A stretch of DNA of 42,796 bases, taken from the NCBI GenBank assembly GCA_021783095.1, contig JAJXUG010000032.1, forward strand, positions 1 through 42,796, read 5' to 3'. The stretch comes from Chloroflexota bacterium. GTDB lineage: Bacteria; Chloroflexota; Limnocylindria; Limnocylindrales; CSP1-4. Positions 24,876-32,876 of this stretch are shown piece by piece; within the stretch, counting starts at the first letter, position 1, and the number at the start of each line of letters is the position of its first letter. The notes beneath the pieces were generated by a model, which saw only the letters and a list, made by a program, of their open reading frames with translations, was not told the origin of the DNA and made no database searches. Both the position numbers and the translations under genes were made by a program.

Positions 24876-24881
24876 TATACT
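24876..24881 (+). promoter_or_regulatory. -10 (TATACT) of galU
   Basis: TATACT is the closest match to consensus TATAAT in the region. It lies 32 nt before the galU ATG, with a GGAGGATGA ribosome-binding site in between. Confidence 0.5.
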
Positions 24882-24913
24882 CGGCCGCGCCAGCGCCATT
24901 GCCCGGAGGATGA

Positions 24914-25792
24914 ATGCGCGTCCGCAAAGCAGTCCTGACCGCTGCCGGCTGGGGCACCCGTTTCCTTCCCGCCACGAAGGCGCAGCCGAAGGAGATGCTC
25001 CCGCTCGTCGACAAGCCGGTCATCCAGTACGCGGTCGAAGAGGCGGTCGCCGCCGGCATCGAGCAGGTGATCATCATCACCTCCAGTCACAAGCGCGCGA
25101 TCGAGGACCACTTCGACCTCAACTACGAGCTCGAGCACCTGCTCGAGGAGAAGGGCGACATCGAGCGGCTGCGGCAGGTCCGCCACATCAGCGACCTGGC
25201 GCAGATCGCGTACGTCCGACAGAAGGAGCAGCTGGGCCTCGGGCACGCGGTGCTCATGGCGAAGGACCTGATCGGCCACGAGCCGTTCGCGGTCATCCTG
25301 CCCGACGACGTCATCGTCGCCGACCGCCCGTGCATCGGCCAGCTGATCCACGCCTACCACCAGCACCACGGCTCTGTCGTGGCGGTGATGGAGGTCCCGG
25401 ACGAGGACACCAGCCGGTACGGCGTGATCGGCGGCGAGCAGGTGGGCGGCGGCTCCGAGGGCGACCGCACCTACCAGTTGACGCAGCTCGTGGAGAAGCC
25501 CGCGCCCGGCACGGCGCCATCCAACCTCGCCGTCATTGGCCGCTACGTCCTGACGCCCAAGATCTTCGACAAGCTCGAGCAGACGCAGCGCGGCGCCGGC
25601 GGCGAGATCCAATTGACGGACGCGATCCACGCCCTCATGGACGAGCAGAGCGTGTTCGGCTACGCCTTCGAGGGAAAGCGCTACGACGCCGGCACCACGA
25701 TGGGCTGGCTCCAAGCGTCTGTCGAACTGGCGCTCGCGCGACCCGAGTTCGCCGAGACCTTCCGCGAGTACCTTCGCGCGCTGGACATCTGA
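24914..25792 (+). CDS. galU: UTP--glucose-1-phosphate uridylyltransferase
   Basis: The 292-residue enzyme matches the usual GalU length. The nucleotide-binding signature is AGWGTRFLPATKAQPKEMLP near residue 10-29. LPDDVIV holds the metal-binding Asp pair region. VEKPAPGTAPSNLAVIGRYV is the sugar-phosphate-binding stretch, and GGEIQLTDAI is conserved near residue 230. It makes UDP-glucose from UTP and glucose-1-phosphate for cell-envelope glycans and glycolipids. GGAGG precedes the ATG. The PASTA kinase follows 44 bp later and may share the transcript. Confidence 0.96.
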   Translation: MRVRKAVLTAAGWGTRFLPATKAQPKEMLPLVDKPVIQYAVEEAVAAGIEQVIIITSSHKRAIEDHFDLNYELEHLLEEKGDIERLRQVRHISDLAQIAYVRQKEQLGLGHAVLMAKDLIGHEPFAVILPDDVIVADRPCIGQLIHAYHQHHGSVVAVMEVPDEDTSRYGVIGGEQVGGGSEGDRTYQLTQLVEKPAPGTAPSNLAVIGRYVLTPKIFDKLEQTQRGAGGEIQLTDAIHALMDEQSVFGYAFEGKRYDAGTTMGWLQASVELALARPEFAETFREYLRALDI

Positions 25793-25836
25793 CCCGCCCG
25801 CCCAAAGGCCAGGGTCCCATCAGGAGACCGTCACAC

Positions 25837-27600
25837 GTGACCGAGATCGGCAGCATCCTCGGCGGCCGCTACCGCCTTCTGGAGCTCTTGGGCCAGGGCG
25901 GCATGGCCACGATCTACCGCGCCCGCGACTCGCAGCTCGAGCGCGACGTGGCGGTCAAGCTGCTGCGGCCGGAGTTCGGCCAGGACCCGGACTTCCTGGC
26001 GCGGTTCCGCGACGAGGCGCGGGCCGCCGCGTCGCTCAGCCACCCGAACATCGTGGCCGTCTTCGACTTCGGCGAGGACGCGGCCGGCGAGCAGTTCATC
26101 GTCATGGAGCTGGTGGACGGCCAGGACCTCGCGTCGATCCTGCGCGAGAACGGGCCGCTGGCGCCACGCCAGGCTGCCCGCATCGCGGCTGACGTGGCGA
26201 AGGCGCTGCACGCCGCCCACACGCGCGGGATCGTCCACCGAGACGTGAAGCCGTCCAACATCCTGATCAGCCGCGACGGGCGCGTGAAGGTGGCCGACTT
26301 CGGGATCGCACGCGCGCTCGACGATGCGCAGGTGACGCTGCCCGGCGTGACGATGGGCTCGGTCCACTACTTCGCCCCCGAGCAGGCGCGCGGCGAGCCC
26401 GCGACCGCGGCGTCGGACGTCTACGCACTGGGCATCGTGCTGTTCGAGACGCTCACGGGGCAGCGGCCGTTCTCCGGCGACGGGGCAGCGGCCGTCGCGC
26501 TGGCACGCCTCACGACCACCCCGCCCCGCCCTTCGGCCCTGCGCTCCTCCGTGCCGCCGGCCCTCGACGCCATCGTGCTGCGGGCGATGGCGCTCAACCC
26601 CGTGGACCGCTACTCGTCCGCGGCCTCGATGGCCGGGGCGCTCGACGGGTTCCTCGCCGACGGCGGGGCCAGCGCCACGGGGGCTGCCGCCGCCGGCGCC
26701 ATCGCTGCCGGGGCCGCCACGATGGCGACCGCCGCGGGGCGCCCGGCCGTCAACTACCCGCCCGACGCCTACGCCCGCAGCGCGGCGCCCGTCCCGGTCT
26801 CGATGCGCAGCACGCCGCCGCCGCCGCCCGGATCGGGGTCCGGGTCATCCGCCACCGCTCCGACGCCGATCGTCCACTACGACGAGCCCGAGGAGGACCA
26901 GGGCAGCGGTCCGTGGGCGTGGATCGCCGGCCTGCTGGGGATCGGCATCCTGATCCTGGTCGCCATCCTCATGTTCAGGTTCATCTCCGGCGGCATCGTC
27001 GCCTCGACGTCCTCGCCCAGCGCAAGCGCGTCCGGCGCCACCGTGACGGTCCCCAACTTCGTCAACATGCTGTACTCGGACGCGGCGTCGCAGGCAGCGG
27101 CCAAGGGCCTGACGACGGTCCGCTCGGCCACCCAGCCGTCCTCGAGCGTCGTGCCCGACACGGTGGTCGCGCAGGATCCGCAGGCGGGGCAGAGCGTGCC
27201 CGCGGGCACGAAGATCAACCTGACGGTGGCCGTCGGCCCGTCCGCGGTGCCGGTGCCGGACCTCCGGAACATGACGCTCGGCGACGCCGCGAACGCGCTC
27301 GCCGCCGTCGGCCTCAAGCTGGGGACCAGCACCGAGGCGTACGACCCCATCGTGCCGGCCGGGTCGATCATCTCGCAGAGTCCCGGCCCGGGCGTGCAGC
27401 TGGCCCCCGGCTTCGCGGTCGACTACACGATTTCCAAGGGCCCGGAGCCCACGCCCACCCCGACCCCGACCCCGACGCCCACGCCCACCCCGACCCCGAC
27501 CCCGACCCCGACGCCCACGCCCACCCCGACCCCGACCCAGACGCCAGCTCCCACCCCGAGTTCGCCCACCCCGGCAATCTCGCCGTCGCCGTCGGCCTAG
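25837..27600 (+). CDS. PASTA-domain Ser/Thr protein kinase (PknB type)
   Basis: The cytoplasmic kinase domain (about 10-270) of this 587-residue protein has loop GQGGMA (20-25), Lys41 in [14 protein letters not shown] with Asp136, DFG (154-156) and APEQ. A juxtamembrane linker is followed by one transmembrane helix (about 360-382). Two extracellular PASTA domains follow (about 402-468 VPNFVNM... and 469-537 VPDLRNM...). The tail is Thr-Pro repeats then Ser/Pro. Such kinases bind muropeptides or lipid II and tune cell-wall growth. Most PknB proteins have three or four PASTA units; this has two. GTG 25837 has AGGAGA 9 nt upstream. Confidence 0.95.
   Translation: MTEIGSILGGRYRLLELLGQGGMATIYRARDSQLERDVAVKLLRPEFGQDPDFLARFRDEARAAASLSHPNIVAVFDFGEDAAGEQFIVMELVDGQDLASILRENGPLAPRQAARIAADVAKALHAAHTRGIVHRDVKPSNILISRDGRVKVADFGIARALDDAQVTLPGVTMGSVHYFAPEQARGEPATAASDVYALGIVLFETLTGQRPFSGDGAAAVALARLTTTPPRPSALRSSVPPALDAIVLRAMALNPVDRYSSAASMAGALDGFLADGGASATGAAAAGAIAAGAATMATAAGRPAVNYPPDAYARSAAPVPVSMRSTPPPPPGSGSGSSATAPTPIVHYDEPEEDQGSGPWAWIAGLLGIGILILVAILMFRFISGGIVASTSSPSASASGATVTVPNFVNMLYSDAASQAAAKGLTTVRSATQPSSSVVPDTVVAQDPQAGQSVPAGTKINLTVAVGPSAVPVPDLRNMTLGDAANALAAVGLKLGTSTEAYDPIVPAGSIISQSPGPGVQLAPGFAVDYTISKGPEPTPTPTPTPTPTPTPTPTPTPTPTPTPTPTQTPAPTPSSPTPAISPSPSA
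27451..27537 (+). repeat. Thr-Pro coding microsatellite
   Basis: A run of alternating ACC/ACG and CCG/CCC codons (6-bp unit) encodes about 14 TP dipeptides in the extracellular tail of the PASTA kinase. It is prone to slippage, so its length probably differs between strains. Confidence 0.9.
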
Positions 27601-27666
27601 CGCAGGCCATCAACGAGATTCACAACGGGGCGCGGCGCGCGGCCATCGTGTGCGGGATGTGGGCGC

Positions 27667-28080
27667 TCAGGCGTCCGGGTCACCCCACAGGGACCACCGC
27701 GCCGATGCGATGCCGTCGGTCGGGGGGGCCGGGGCGACCGCCCGGGGGGTGCCTCCCGGCGCGGCCCGCAGCTCGTCGACGAGAACGAACGTTCTGTGCG
27801 GCCGCTCGCCGGGGTCCTCCCGGCCTCGTGGCGCCACGCCGGCGAGCTCGCGGACGGACAGCCCGGCGTCGACCGGGGGCACGGCCTCCCAGCAGGGGCG
27901 CACCTCGGTGCCGCGCAGCGCGAGCCTTCGTGGGTTGAGCCCGCACAGCCCGAGACCGCCCGCGACCGCGCGCCGGTAGTGGCGGCAGGCGGCGCACGTG
28001 GTGGTGGACCGGCCGCACAGCCAGCAGCGAGAGCTCTCCGGCTGCGGAGTGGCGCAGTGCGGGCAACGCCAGAGCGGCAT
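27667..28080 (-). CDS. small Cys-rich zinc-ribbon protein
   Basis: The first part of this 137-residue protein is a four-Cys ribbon: CPHC (Cys6, Cys9) and CWLC (Cys19, Cys22). A second cluster follows: CAACRHY (Cys29, Cys32), GLCGLNP (Cys46) and RPCWE (Cys63). The rest is polar and Pro/Ala-rich (VRELAGVAPRGREDPGERPH). Two metal sites, zinc or iron-sulfur, are plausible. The second CxxCrHy...C...C module resembles small Cys-rich modules of unknown function. It converges with the kinase gene and lies 126 bp downstream of the Ig-like gene on the same strand. Partner unknown. Confidence 0.72.
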   Translation of the reverse strand: MPLWRCPHCATPQPESSRCWLCGRSTTTCAACRHYRRAVAGGLGLCGLNPRRLALRGTEVRPCWEAVPPVDAGLSVRELAGVAPRGREDPGERPHRTFVLVDELRAAPGGTPRAVAPAPPTDGIASARWSLWGDPDA

Positions 28081-28160
28081 GCGAGGATCGTAGCTGCGCC
28101 ATGCGCCGATGTCGATAGGCGATGTGCAGGTTGTGAACGGGGGTTCGACTGCCGACCGTC

Positions 28161-28200
28161 CTCGGCGCGGCCCGGCGCGGCCCGGCGCGGCTCGGCGCCG
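28161..28200. repeat. 10-bp GC-rich tandem repeat between genes
   Basis: YYCGGCGCGG is repeated three times with a partial fourth, right before the stop of the Ig-like gene. It can fold with the adjoining GGCGCC and might act as a weak terminator for the minus strand, but it lies within a small same-strand gap. Confidence 0.5.
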
Positions 28201-28206
28201 TCGGGC

Positions 28207-29415
28207 CTACTGGACCGTGAGCGCCACGTGGTCGGTCGTCGTCTGGTTCCCGTTGGGCATCGTGATGAGGACGTCCGCGACGCCGGCGCCCGCCATGGCG
28301 CCCTTGGGGATCGTCGCCGAGAACGTCGCCTTGCCGCTCCCGTTGGTGGTGATCACTGGCGAGACGAGCGCCGGGATCCCCGGCACGGTGACCGTGAACA
28401 GCGCCGTCGCCCCCGCCACGGGCTTCCCGTCCGCGCCGATCACCACGGCGGTGAAGGTCACGTTCGCGGGCAACTTCCTGCGGCTGAACGTGTAGCCCGT
28501 GCTCGAGAGCGTCACCCCGAGCGTGCCCGATCCACGCGATACGGTGATCGTGGCCGTGTTGCCGTTGCCGGCGGGGTCGGTGACGGAGATCGTGAGGTTG
28601 TTCGGGCCGGCGGCGATCGTGATCGGGGCCGAGAACACGCCCGCGTCGTCGGCGGTGGCCTTCACGATGGCGTTGTTGGCGTCGTCCTGGATCTGGACCT
28701 CGCTCAGCGGCTGCGTGGTGCCCTTGACGGTGACCGACGTCCCCTTGACCGACGCCCCGTTCTTGGGCGACGAGATCGTGATCTTGGGCTTGGACACGTC
28801 GAGGGTGATGGTCACCGCCTTGGACGGGGCGCTCTCGCCCGACGGCCCCACGATCGTGGCGGTGAAGGTGTTGAGGCCCTTGGCCAGGGTCAGGGTCGAG
28901 AACACCAGCGTCGACGTCCCCTTGACCGGCGCCTCGGCGACGACCGCCGGCTGGGCGTTGGGGAGCGTGACGTAGAGGCGGCAGGAGTAGCCGTCGAGGC
29001 CGACGACCGCCGCGGGCAGGAGCACCGTGAGGTCCGCGCTCGCGACGTTCGTGGTGGGCTGGTCGGGCGGCTCGATGACGGGGGCGTCGCTCACGAGGCC
29101 GCTGGCGCTGGGCGAGGGCGAGCCCGTGATGTGCGTCATCGACGCCACCATCGTGCCGAAGCCCTTGACGAGCGACGAGACCGACGGCCCGAGGATGCCG
29201 AGGCCGATCATCAGGCAGAACCACGCCAGGACCAGGATCCCGCCGGCCATCCCCAGCTTGACCGGCAGCGGCAGCCCGCGACGGCGATGGATGTCCCGGT
29301 GCCGGGAGAGACGGGTGGGCGATGGCGACCCGGCTCGCAGGCGGCCGCGCGCTGGGCCGGGGGACGAGGGTCGGGGGCGAACCTGCGAGGGTCGGCCCCC
29401 ACGCCGGGCTTCCAT
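28207..29415 (-). CDS. membrane-anchored protein with Ig-like beta-sandwich domains
   Basis: The protein has 402 residues. An Arg/Pro-rich cytoplasmic stretch (1-50) precedes a transmembrane helix (about 54-76, LGMAGGILVLAWFCLMIGLG) and a Ser/Pro linker. The rest is extracellular and beta-rich. One domain ends LNTFTATIVGPSG. A second has PKITISSPKNGASVKGTSVT and AGVFSAPITIAAGPNNLTIS, as in glucodextranase-B/Big-type Ig-like domains. A third starts near TLGVTLSSTGY and ends VLITMPNGNQTTTDHVALTV. It is probably an adhesion or carbohydrate-contact surface protein; the ligand is unknown. The start is ATG 29415, because the earlier part of the frame is not protein-like. Confidence 0.75.
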   Translation of the reverse strand: MEARRGGRPSQVRPRPSSPGPARGRLRAGSPSPTRLSRHRDIHRRRGLPLPVKLGMAGGILVLAWFCLMIGLGILGPSVSSLVKGFGTMVASMTHITGSPSPSASGLVSDAPVIEPPDQPTTNVASADLTVLLPAAVVGLDGYSCRLYVTLPNAQPAVVAEAPVKGTSTLVFSTLTLAKGLNTFTATIVGPSGESAPSKAVTITLDVSKPKITISSPKNGASVKGTSVTVKGTTQPLSEVQIQDDANNAIVKATADDAGVFSAPITIAAGPNNLTISVTDPAGNGNTATITVSRGSGTLGVTLSSTGYTFSRRKLPANVTFTAVVIGADGKPVAGATALFTVTVPGIPALVSPVITTNGSGKATFSATIPKGAMAGAGVADVLITMPNGNQTTTDHVALTVQ

Positions 29416-29489
29416 CGGGACGGATTGTCGCACGTTGTGGACCGCACGGGCCGGAGCCTCGGTGCGCCCGCCTCCTGCCCGGTGCGCGG

Positions 29490-29498
29490 TGGTACGCT
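29490..29498 (+). promoter_or_regulatory. extended -10 (TGgTACGCT) of the Cys4-folC-folP-folB operon
   Basis: TGg followed by TACGCT (29493-29498) lies about 52 nt before the proposed TTG start of the Cys4 gene. It is the only candidate promoter I see before the folate genes, all of which overlap downstream. Confidence 0.45.
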
Positions 29499-29550
29499 GC
29501 GAGCTGCGCAGGGCACCGGGAGAGCGAGCTCGCGCAGGGAAGGGACAGGG

Positions 29551-30108
29551 TTGGAGGCACGAGACCGGCGGCCGATGCGGCCGGCGCCAGGCGATCGTGG
29601 CGCGTGGAGCCACGGACCGATCGCCCGCGTGCACGGGCGCCCCACGAACGGGTCCGCTTCGGGGGCCGCAGCCGACGCCCCATCGCCCGTGCCGACGCAG
29701 CCGCCGTTCGCCCGTCGCCCGGCTCTCCCGCTCCCGCCGGCGCCTCGGAGCTTCGTCCGCCTCCCCGGTGGCCGGCCATTCGCGCCAGTCCCCCGGCCCA
29801 CCACCGCCGCTGCGCTGGTGCCGCCGCCGGAGGGGATGCGCGCAACCCTGCCGCCGGCGCGCTACGGATTCGGCCTGCCCGGCCTGCGGCGGAACGTCTG
29901 CCCGCACTTCTACATGACCGGGTCGCGCGGTGCCATCCCCATCCAGGCCCCGCACCTGCTCAAGGGCCTCCTGCGACAGCCGACGAACATCTCGCGCTGT
30001 CAGCTGCGTGGCGGCGTCCACCTCGATGAGGGCTACGTCAACGACGTGTGCCTCACGCCCAGGTTCAACCAGTGCGTCTTCTACGAGGACGAGCTGACCC
30101 GGGAGTGA
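29551..30108 (+). CDS. four-Cys domain protein coupled to folC, unknown
   Basis: This protein has about 185 residues. The N-terminal two thirds are Pro/Ala/Arg-rich and disordered. The C-terminal 75 residues are compact and hold four Cys: RRNVCPHFYM, ISRCQLRGG, DVCLTPRFN and QCVFYEDE. The spacing is roughly C-x33-C-x15-C-x7-C. The closing C-x7-C with aromatic residues recalls small cysteine modules in Chloroflexota and Deinococcus-type proteins that probably bind metal or an Fe-S cluster. I use TTG 29551 (AAGGGA 5 nt upstream); ATG 29575 is possible. The TGA overlaps the folC GTG as GTGA, tying it to folate synthesis. Confidence 0.6.
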   Translation: MEARDRRPMRPAPGDRGAWSHGPIARVHGRPTNGSASGAAADAPSPVPTQPPFARRPALPLPPAPRSFVRLPGGRPFAPVPRPTTAAALVPPPEGMRATLPPARYGFGLPGLRRNVCPHFYMTGSRGAIPIQAPHLLKGLLRQPTNISRCQLRGGVHLDEGYVNDVCLTPRFNQCVFYEDELTRE

Positions 30109-31475
30109 GCACGGGCGACCTCACCTACGCGGAGGCCCTTGCCGCGCTCGAGGCGCGGGGCCGCTTCGGCATCCGGCTGGGCCTTGGCCGCGTCCGCGCC
30201 CTGCTCCACGCGCTGGGCGATCCGCAGGCGGGCGTGCGCGGCGCACTGGTGGCGGGCACGAACGGGAAGGGCAGTGTCATCGCGCTCGCGGGTTCGGCCC
30301 TCCGCGCCGCCGGCGACCGCGTCGGCGAGACGCCCAAGCCGCACCTCGTGACCTACCGCGAGCGGATCGTCGTGGACGGGCGGCCCATTCCCGCGGACGA
30401 CTTCACGCGGCTGGTGGGCGCGATCCTGCCCGTCGCCGATGCCGCCACCCGCCGCCTGGGCCCGGCCACGGAGTTCGAGCTGATGACCGCTGTGATGTTC
30501 CGCCACTTCGCGGACAGCGGCCTCGACCTCGCGCTCGTCGAGGTGGGGCTGGGCGGCCGCCTCGACGCGACCAACGTCTGGGACGGCGGCGTGGCTGCGC
30601 TGACCAACGTGGCCCTCGACCACACCGACTACCTCGGGCCGACGATCGGTGCCATCGCCCGCGAGAAGGTCCAGATCGTCAAGCGCGGCGACCTCGCGGT
30701 GACGGGCGCCGGCGGCGAGGCGCTCGCGATCCTGCGGCGACGCTGCGCCCGGCTCGGCGTGCCCGTGACGGTCGCCCCGCCGGCGCCCGTGCTGGGCTGG
30801 ACCCGCGACACCCTCACCGTCGACCTGCCGCGGCTCGGTGCCACCGAGATCGGGCTGCGGGGGCGGCACCAGGCGGCGAACGCCTCGGTGGCCGATGCCC
30901 TGCTCGATGCGCTCGATGCGGCGGGGATCGCCAAGGTCCCGGACGATGCGCGCCGCCGCGGGTACCGAGATGCGCGCTGGCCGGGGCGCCTCGAGCTGCT
31001 CCACGTGCCGGATGCCCGTGGCGGGACCCGCGAGGTGCTGCTCGACGGGGCGCACAACCCCGCGGGGGCGGCCGCACTCGCTGCTGCGCTGGACGACCTG
31101 CGGCCGCTGCTGGCCGGCGGGAGCGAGCAGCGGCCCGCGCCGCTCGTGCTCGTGTGGGCCGCCATGGCCGACAAGGACGTTGCCGGGACGATCGCCGCCG
31201 TGGCGCGCTCAACCGCGCTGCACGGGGCGACGGTGGTCTGCACCGCGCCGGCGTCGCCCCGGGCCCTCGCGCCCGACGCCCTCGCCGCCGCATGGACGCG
31301 CACGGGCGTGCCGCGCCTCGCCGTGCGCACGGCGCCGAGCCCCGCAGCGGCCCTGGACGCGGCGCTCGCACTGGGCCACGGTGCGGTGGTGGTGGCGGGC
31401 TCGCTGTACCTCGTGGGGGCCGTGCGCTCCAGGCTTGTCGACGACCCGCTCCTCCGGGACCCGGTGGCCGCATGA
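30105..31475 (+). CDS. folC: folylpolyglutamate synthase / dihydrofolate synthase
   Basis: This Mur-ligase-fold enzyme has 456 residues. The P-loop is AGTNGKGSV (about 50-58). KPHLVTYRERI, EVGLGGRLDATN and NVALDHTDYLG are the family's ATP/Mg and substrate segments. The C-terminal domain begins near ARWPGRLELL and has LDGAHNPAG. It adds glutamate to dihydropteroate or folates. GTG 30105 overlaps the preceding stop by 4 nt, and its own TGA overlaps the folP ATG by 4 nt. Confidence 0.93.
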   Translation: MSTGDLTYAEALAALEARGRFGIRLGLGRVRALLHALGDPQAGVRGALVAGTNGKGSVIALAGSALRAAGDRVGETPKPHLVTYRERIVVDGRPIPADDFTRLVGAILPVADAATRRLGPATEFELMTAVMFRHFADSGLDLALVEVGLGGRLDATNVWDGGVAALTNVALDHTDYLGPTIGAIAREKVQIVKRGDLAVTGAGGEALAILRRRCARLGVPVTVAPPAPVLGWTRDTLTVDLPRLGATEIGLRGRHQAANASVADALLDALDAAGIAKVPDDARRRGYRDARWPGRLELLHVPDARGGTREVLLDGAHNPAGAAALAAALDDLRPLLAGGSEQRPAPLVLVWAAMADKDVAGTIAAVARSTALHGATVVCTAPASPRALAPDALAAAWTRTGVPRLAVRTAPSPAAALDAALALGHGAVVVAGSLYLVGAVRSRLVDDPLLRDPVAA

Positions 31476-32488
31476 CCAGCGACGGCCCGCCCGAACCCCC
31501 CGACCGCGACCTGCCCGCGGAGCGGAGCGTCGTCGAGGCGCGCCCCGATCTCGGTGGCGGCGCGGCCACGCCCTCCTTCGCCCTCCCGTCGGATGCCTCG
31601 CCCGGCCTGCCCGCGGCCCCGGCGCCGCTCGTGGTCGGCCCCCGCACCTTCGCCTGGGGCCAGCGCACGCACGTCATGGGGATCCTCAACGTGACGCCCG
31701 ACTCGTTCTCGGGCGATGGCCTCCTGGCCACGGGCTCGGCCGATCCGGTCGCGGCGGCGGTGGCCCGGGCGCGCCAGATGGCCGAGGACGGGGCCGACAT
31801 GCTCGACATCGGCGGGGCCTCGTCGCGCCCGGGCCACGCGCCACCGCCCCTCGAGGCGGAGATCGCGAGGGTCGTCCCGGTGATCCGCGCTGTCGCCGCC
31901 GCCCTGCCGGGCATGCCCATCTCCGTCGACACCACGAGCCCGGCGGTGGCTGCGGCCGCGGTTGACGCCGGCGCCCACCTGCTCAACGACGTGTGGGGCG
32001 TGGCCGACGACCCGGCGATGGTGCGCGTCGCCGCCGAGCGCGGCGTCCCGATCGTCCTGATGCACAACCGCAGCGAGCCGCGCTACCGCAACCTGCTGCC
32101 GGAGGTGGTGGCGGACCTGTGGCGGGCCTTGGAGCGGGCGGTCGACGCCGGCGTGCCGTGGGATCGGCTGATCGTCGACCCGGGCTTCGGCTTCGGCAAG
32201 ACGCCCGACCACAACCTCGCGCTGCTGGCGGGTCTCGGGTCGCTGCGCGTGCTGGGCCGGCCGATCCTGCTGGGGACGTCGCGCAAGTCCACGCTGGGCA
32301 AGCTCCTCGACCTGCCGCCCGACCAGCGGGTCGAGGCCACCGCCGCGACGAGCGTCCTCGGCATCGCCGCCGGAGCGGCCGACATCGTCCGCGTCCACGA
32401 CGTCCTGGAGAACGTCCGCGCCGCCCGCGTCGCGGATGCCGTCGTGCGCGGCTGGCGCCCGGCTGACTGGGGGGAGGCGACGCGGTGA
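31472..32488 (+). CDS. folP: dihydropteroate synthase
   Basis: The protein has 338 residues. The TIM-barrel domain starts near residue 60 (HVMGILNVTPDSFS) and contains DIGGASSRPGH, ISVDTTSP, HLLNDVWG, LMHNR, DPGFGFGKT and LGTSRKS, the full set for pterin and p-aminobenzoate binding. It joins 6-hydroxymethyl-dihydropterin diphosphate with p-aminobenzoate and is the target of sulfonamides. The N-terminal 55 residues are an unusual Pro/Ala-rich extension. The ATGA overlap with folC fixes the start; a later start would lose coupling. Confidence 0.94.
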   Translation: MTSDGPPEPPDRDLPAERSVVEARPDLGGGAATPSFALPSDASPGLPAAPAPLVVGPRTFAWGQRTHVMGILNVTPDSFSGDGLLATGSADPVAAAVARARQMAEDGADMLDIGGASSRPGHAPPPLEAEIARVVPVIRAVAAALPGMPISVDTTSPAVAAAAVDAGAHLLNDVWGVADDPAMVRVAAERGVPIVLMHNRSEPRYRNLLPEVVADLWRALERAVDAGVPWDRLIVDPGFGFGKTPDHNLALLAGLGSLRVLGRPILLGTSRKSTLGKLLDLPPDQRVEATAATSVLGIAAGAADIVRVHDVLENVRAARVADAVVRGWRPADWGEATR

Positions 32489-32856
32489 GCGATCGGATCC
32501 TGATCGAGGGGATGGTTTTCGAGGGCACGCACGGCGTGTACCCCGAGGAGCAGGTGACGCCGCAGCCGTTCGAGGTGGACGTGGAGCTGGCGCTCAACCT
32601 CCAGCCGGCAGGGATGGCGGACGACCTCGGCCTCACGGTCGACTACGGGCGCGTGTTCGAGGTCTGCCGCCAGATCGTGGAGTCCACGCAGTTCAACCTG
32701 GTCGAGGCGCTGGCCGAGGCGATCGCCGAGGAGCTGCTGACCGGCTTCCGGGTCGTCGATTCGGTCACCGTCCGCATCCGCAAGCCGGAGGTCCAGCTGG
32801 GCGGCACCTTCCGCAGCGTCGGCGTCGAGATCCGCCGCCGCCACCGCTCGGCCTGA
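32485..32856 (+). CDS. folB: dihydroneopterin aldolase
   Basis: This 123-residue protein has the usual FolB length. FEGTHGVYPEEQVTPQPFEVD contains the conserved Gly, His and Glu of the pterin pocket. TVDYGRVFEVC and FNLVEALAEAIAEELL are the core helix segments. RIRKPEVQLGG carries the catalytic Lys. It converts 7,8-dihydroneopterin to 6-hydroxymethyl-dihydropterin and glycolaldehyde. GTG 32485 overlaps the folP TGA by 4 nt. No folK follows; the next gene is convergent. Confidence 0.94.
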   Translation: MSDRILIEGMVFEGTHGVYPEEQVTPQPFEVDVELALNLQPAGMADDLGLTVDYGRVFEVCRQIVESTQFNLVEALAEAIAEELLTGFRVVDSVTVRIRKPEVQLGGTFRSVGVEIRRRHRSA

Positions 32857-32876
32857 CCGCGAGGCGCCCCCCGACG

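Noticed and set aside
27451..27540. possible CRISPR-like or satellite array
   Set aside because: The repeats are 6-bp Thr-Pro codons inside the kinase tail, with no spacers. No CRISPR array or cas gene was found in the window.
27680..29845. 721-codon open frame on the minus strand
   Set aside because: It is out of frame with the Ig-like protein and the zinc-ribbon protein, which both have clear domains. Its product is Arg/Gly/His-rich.
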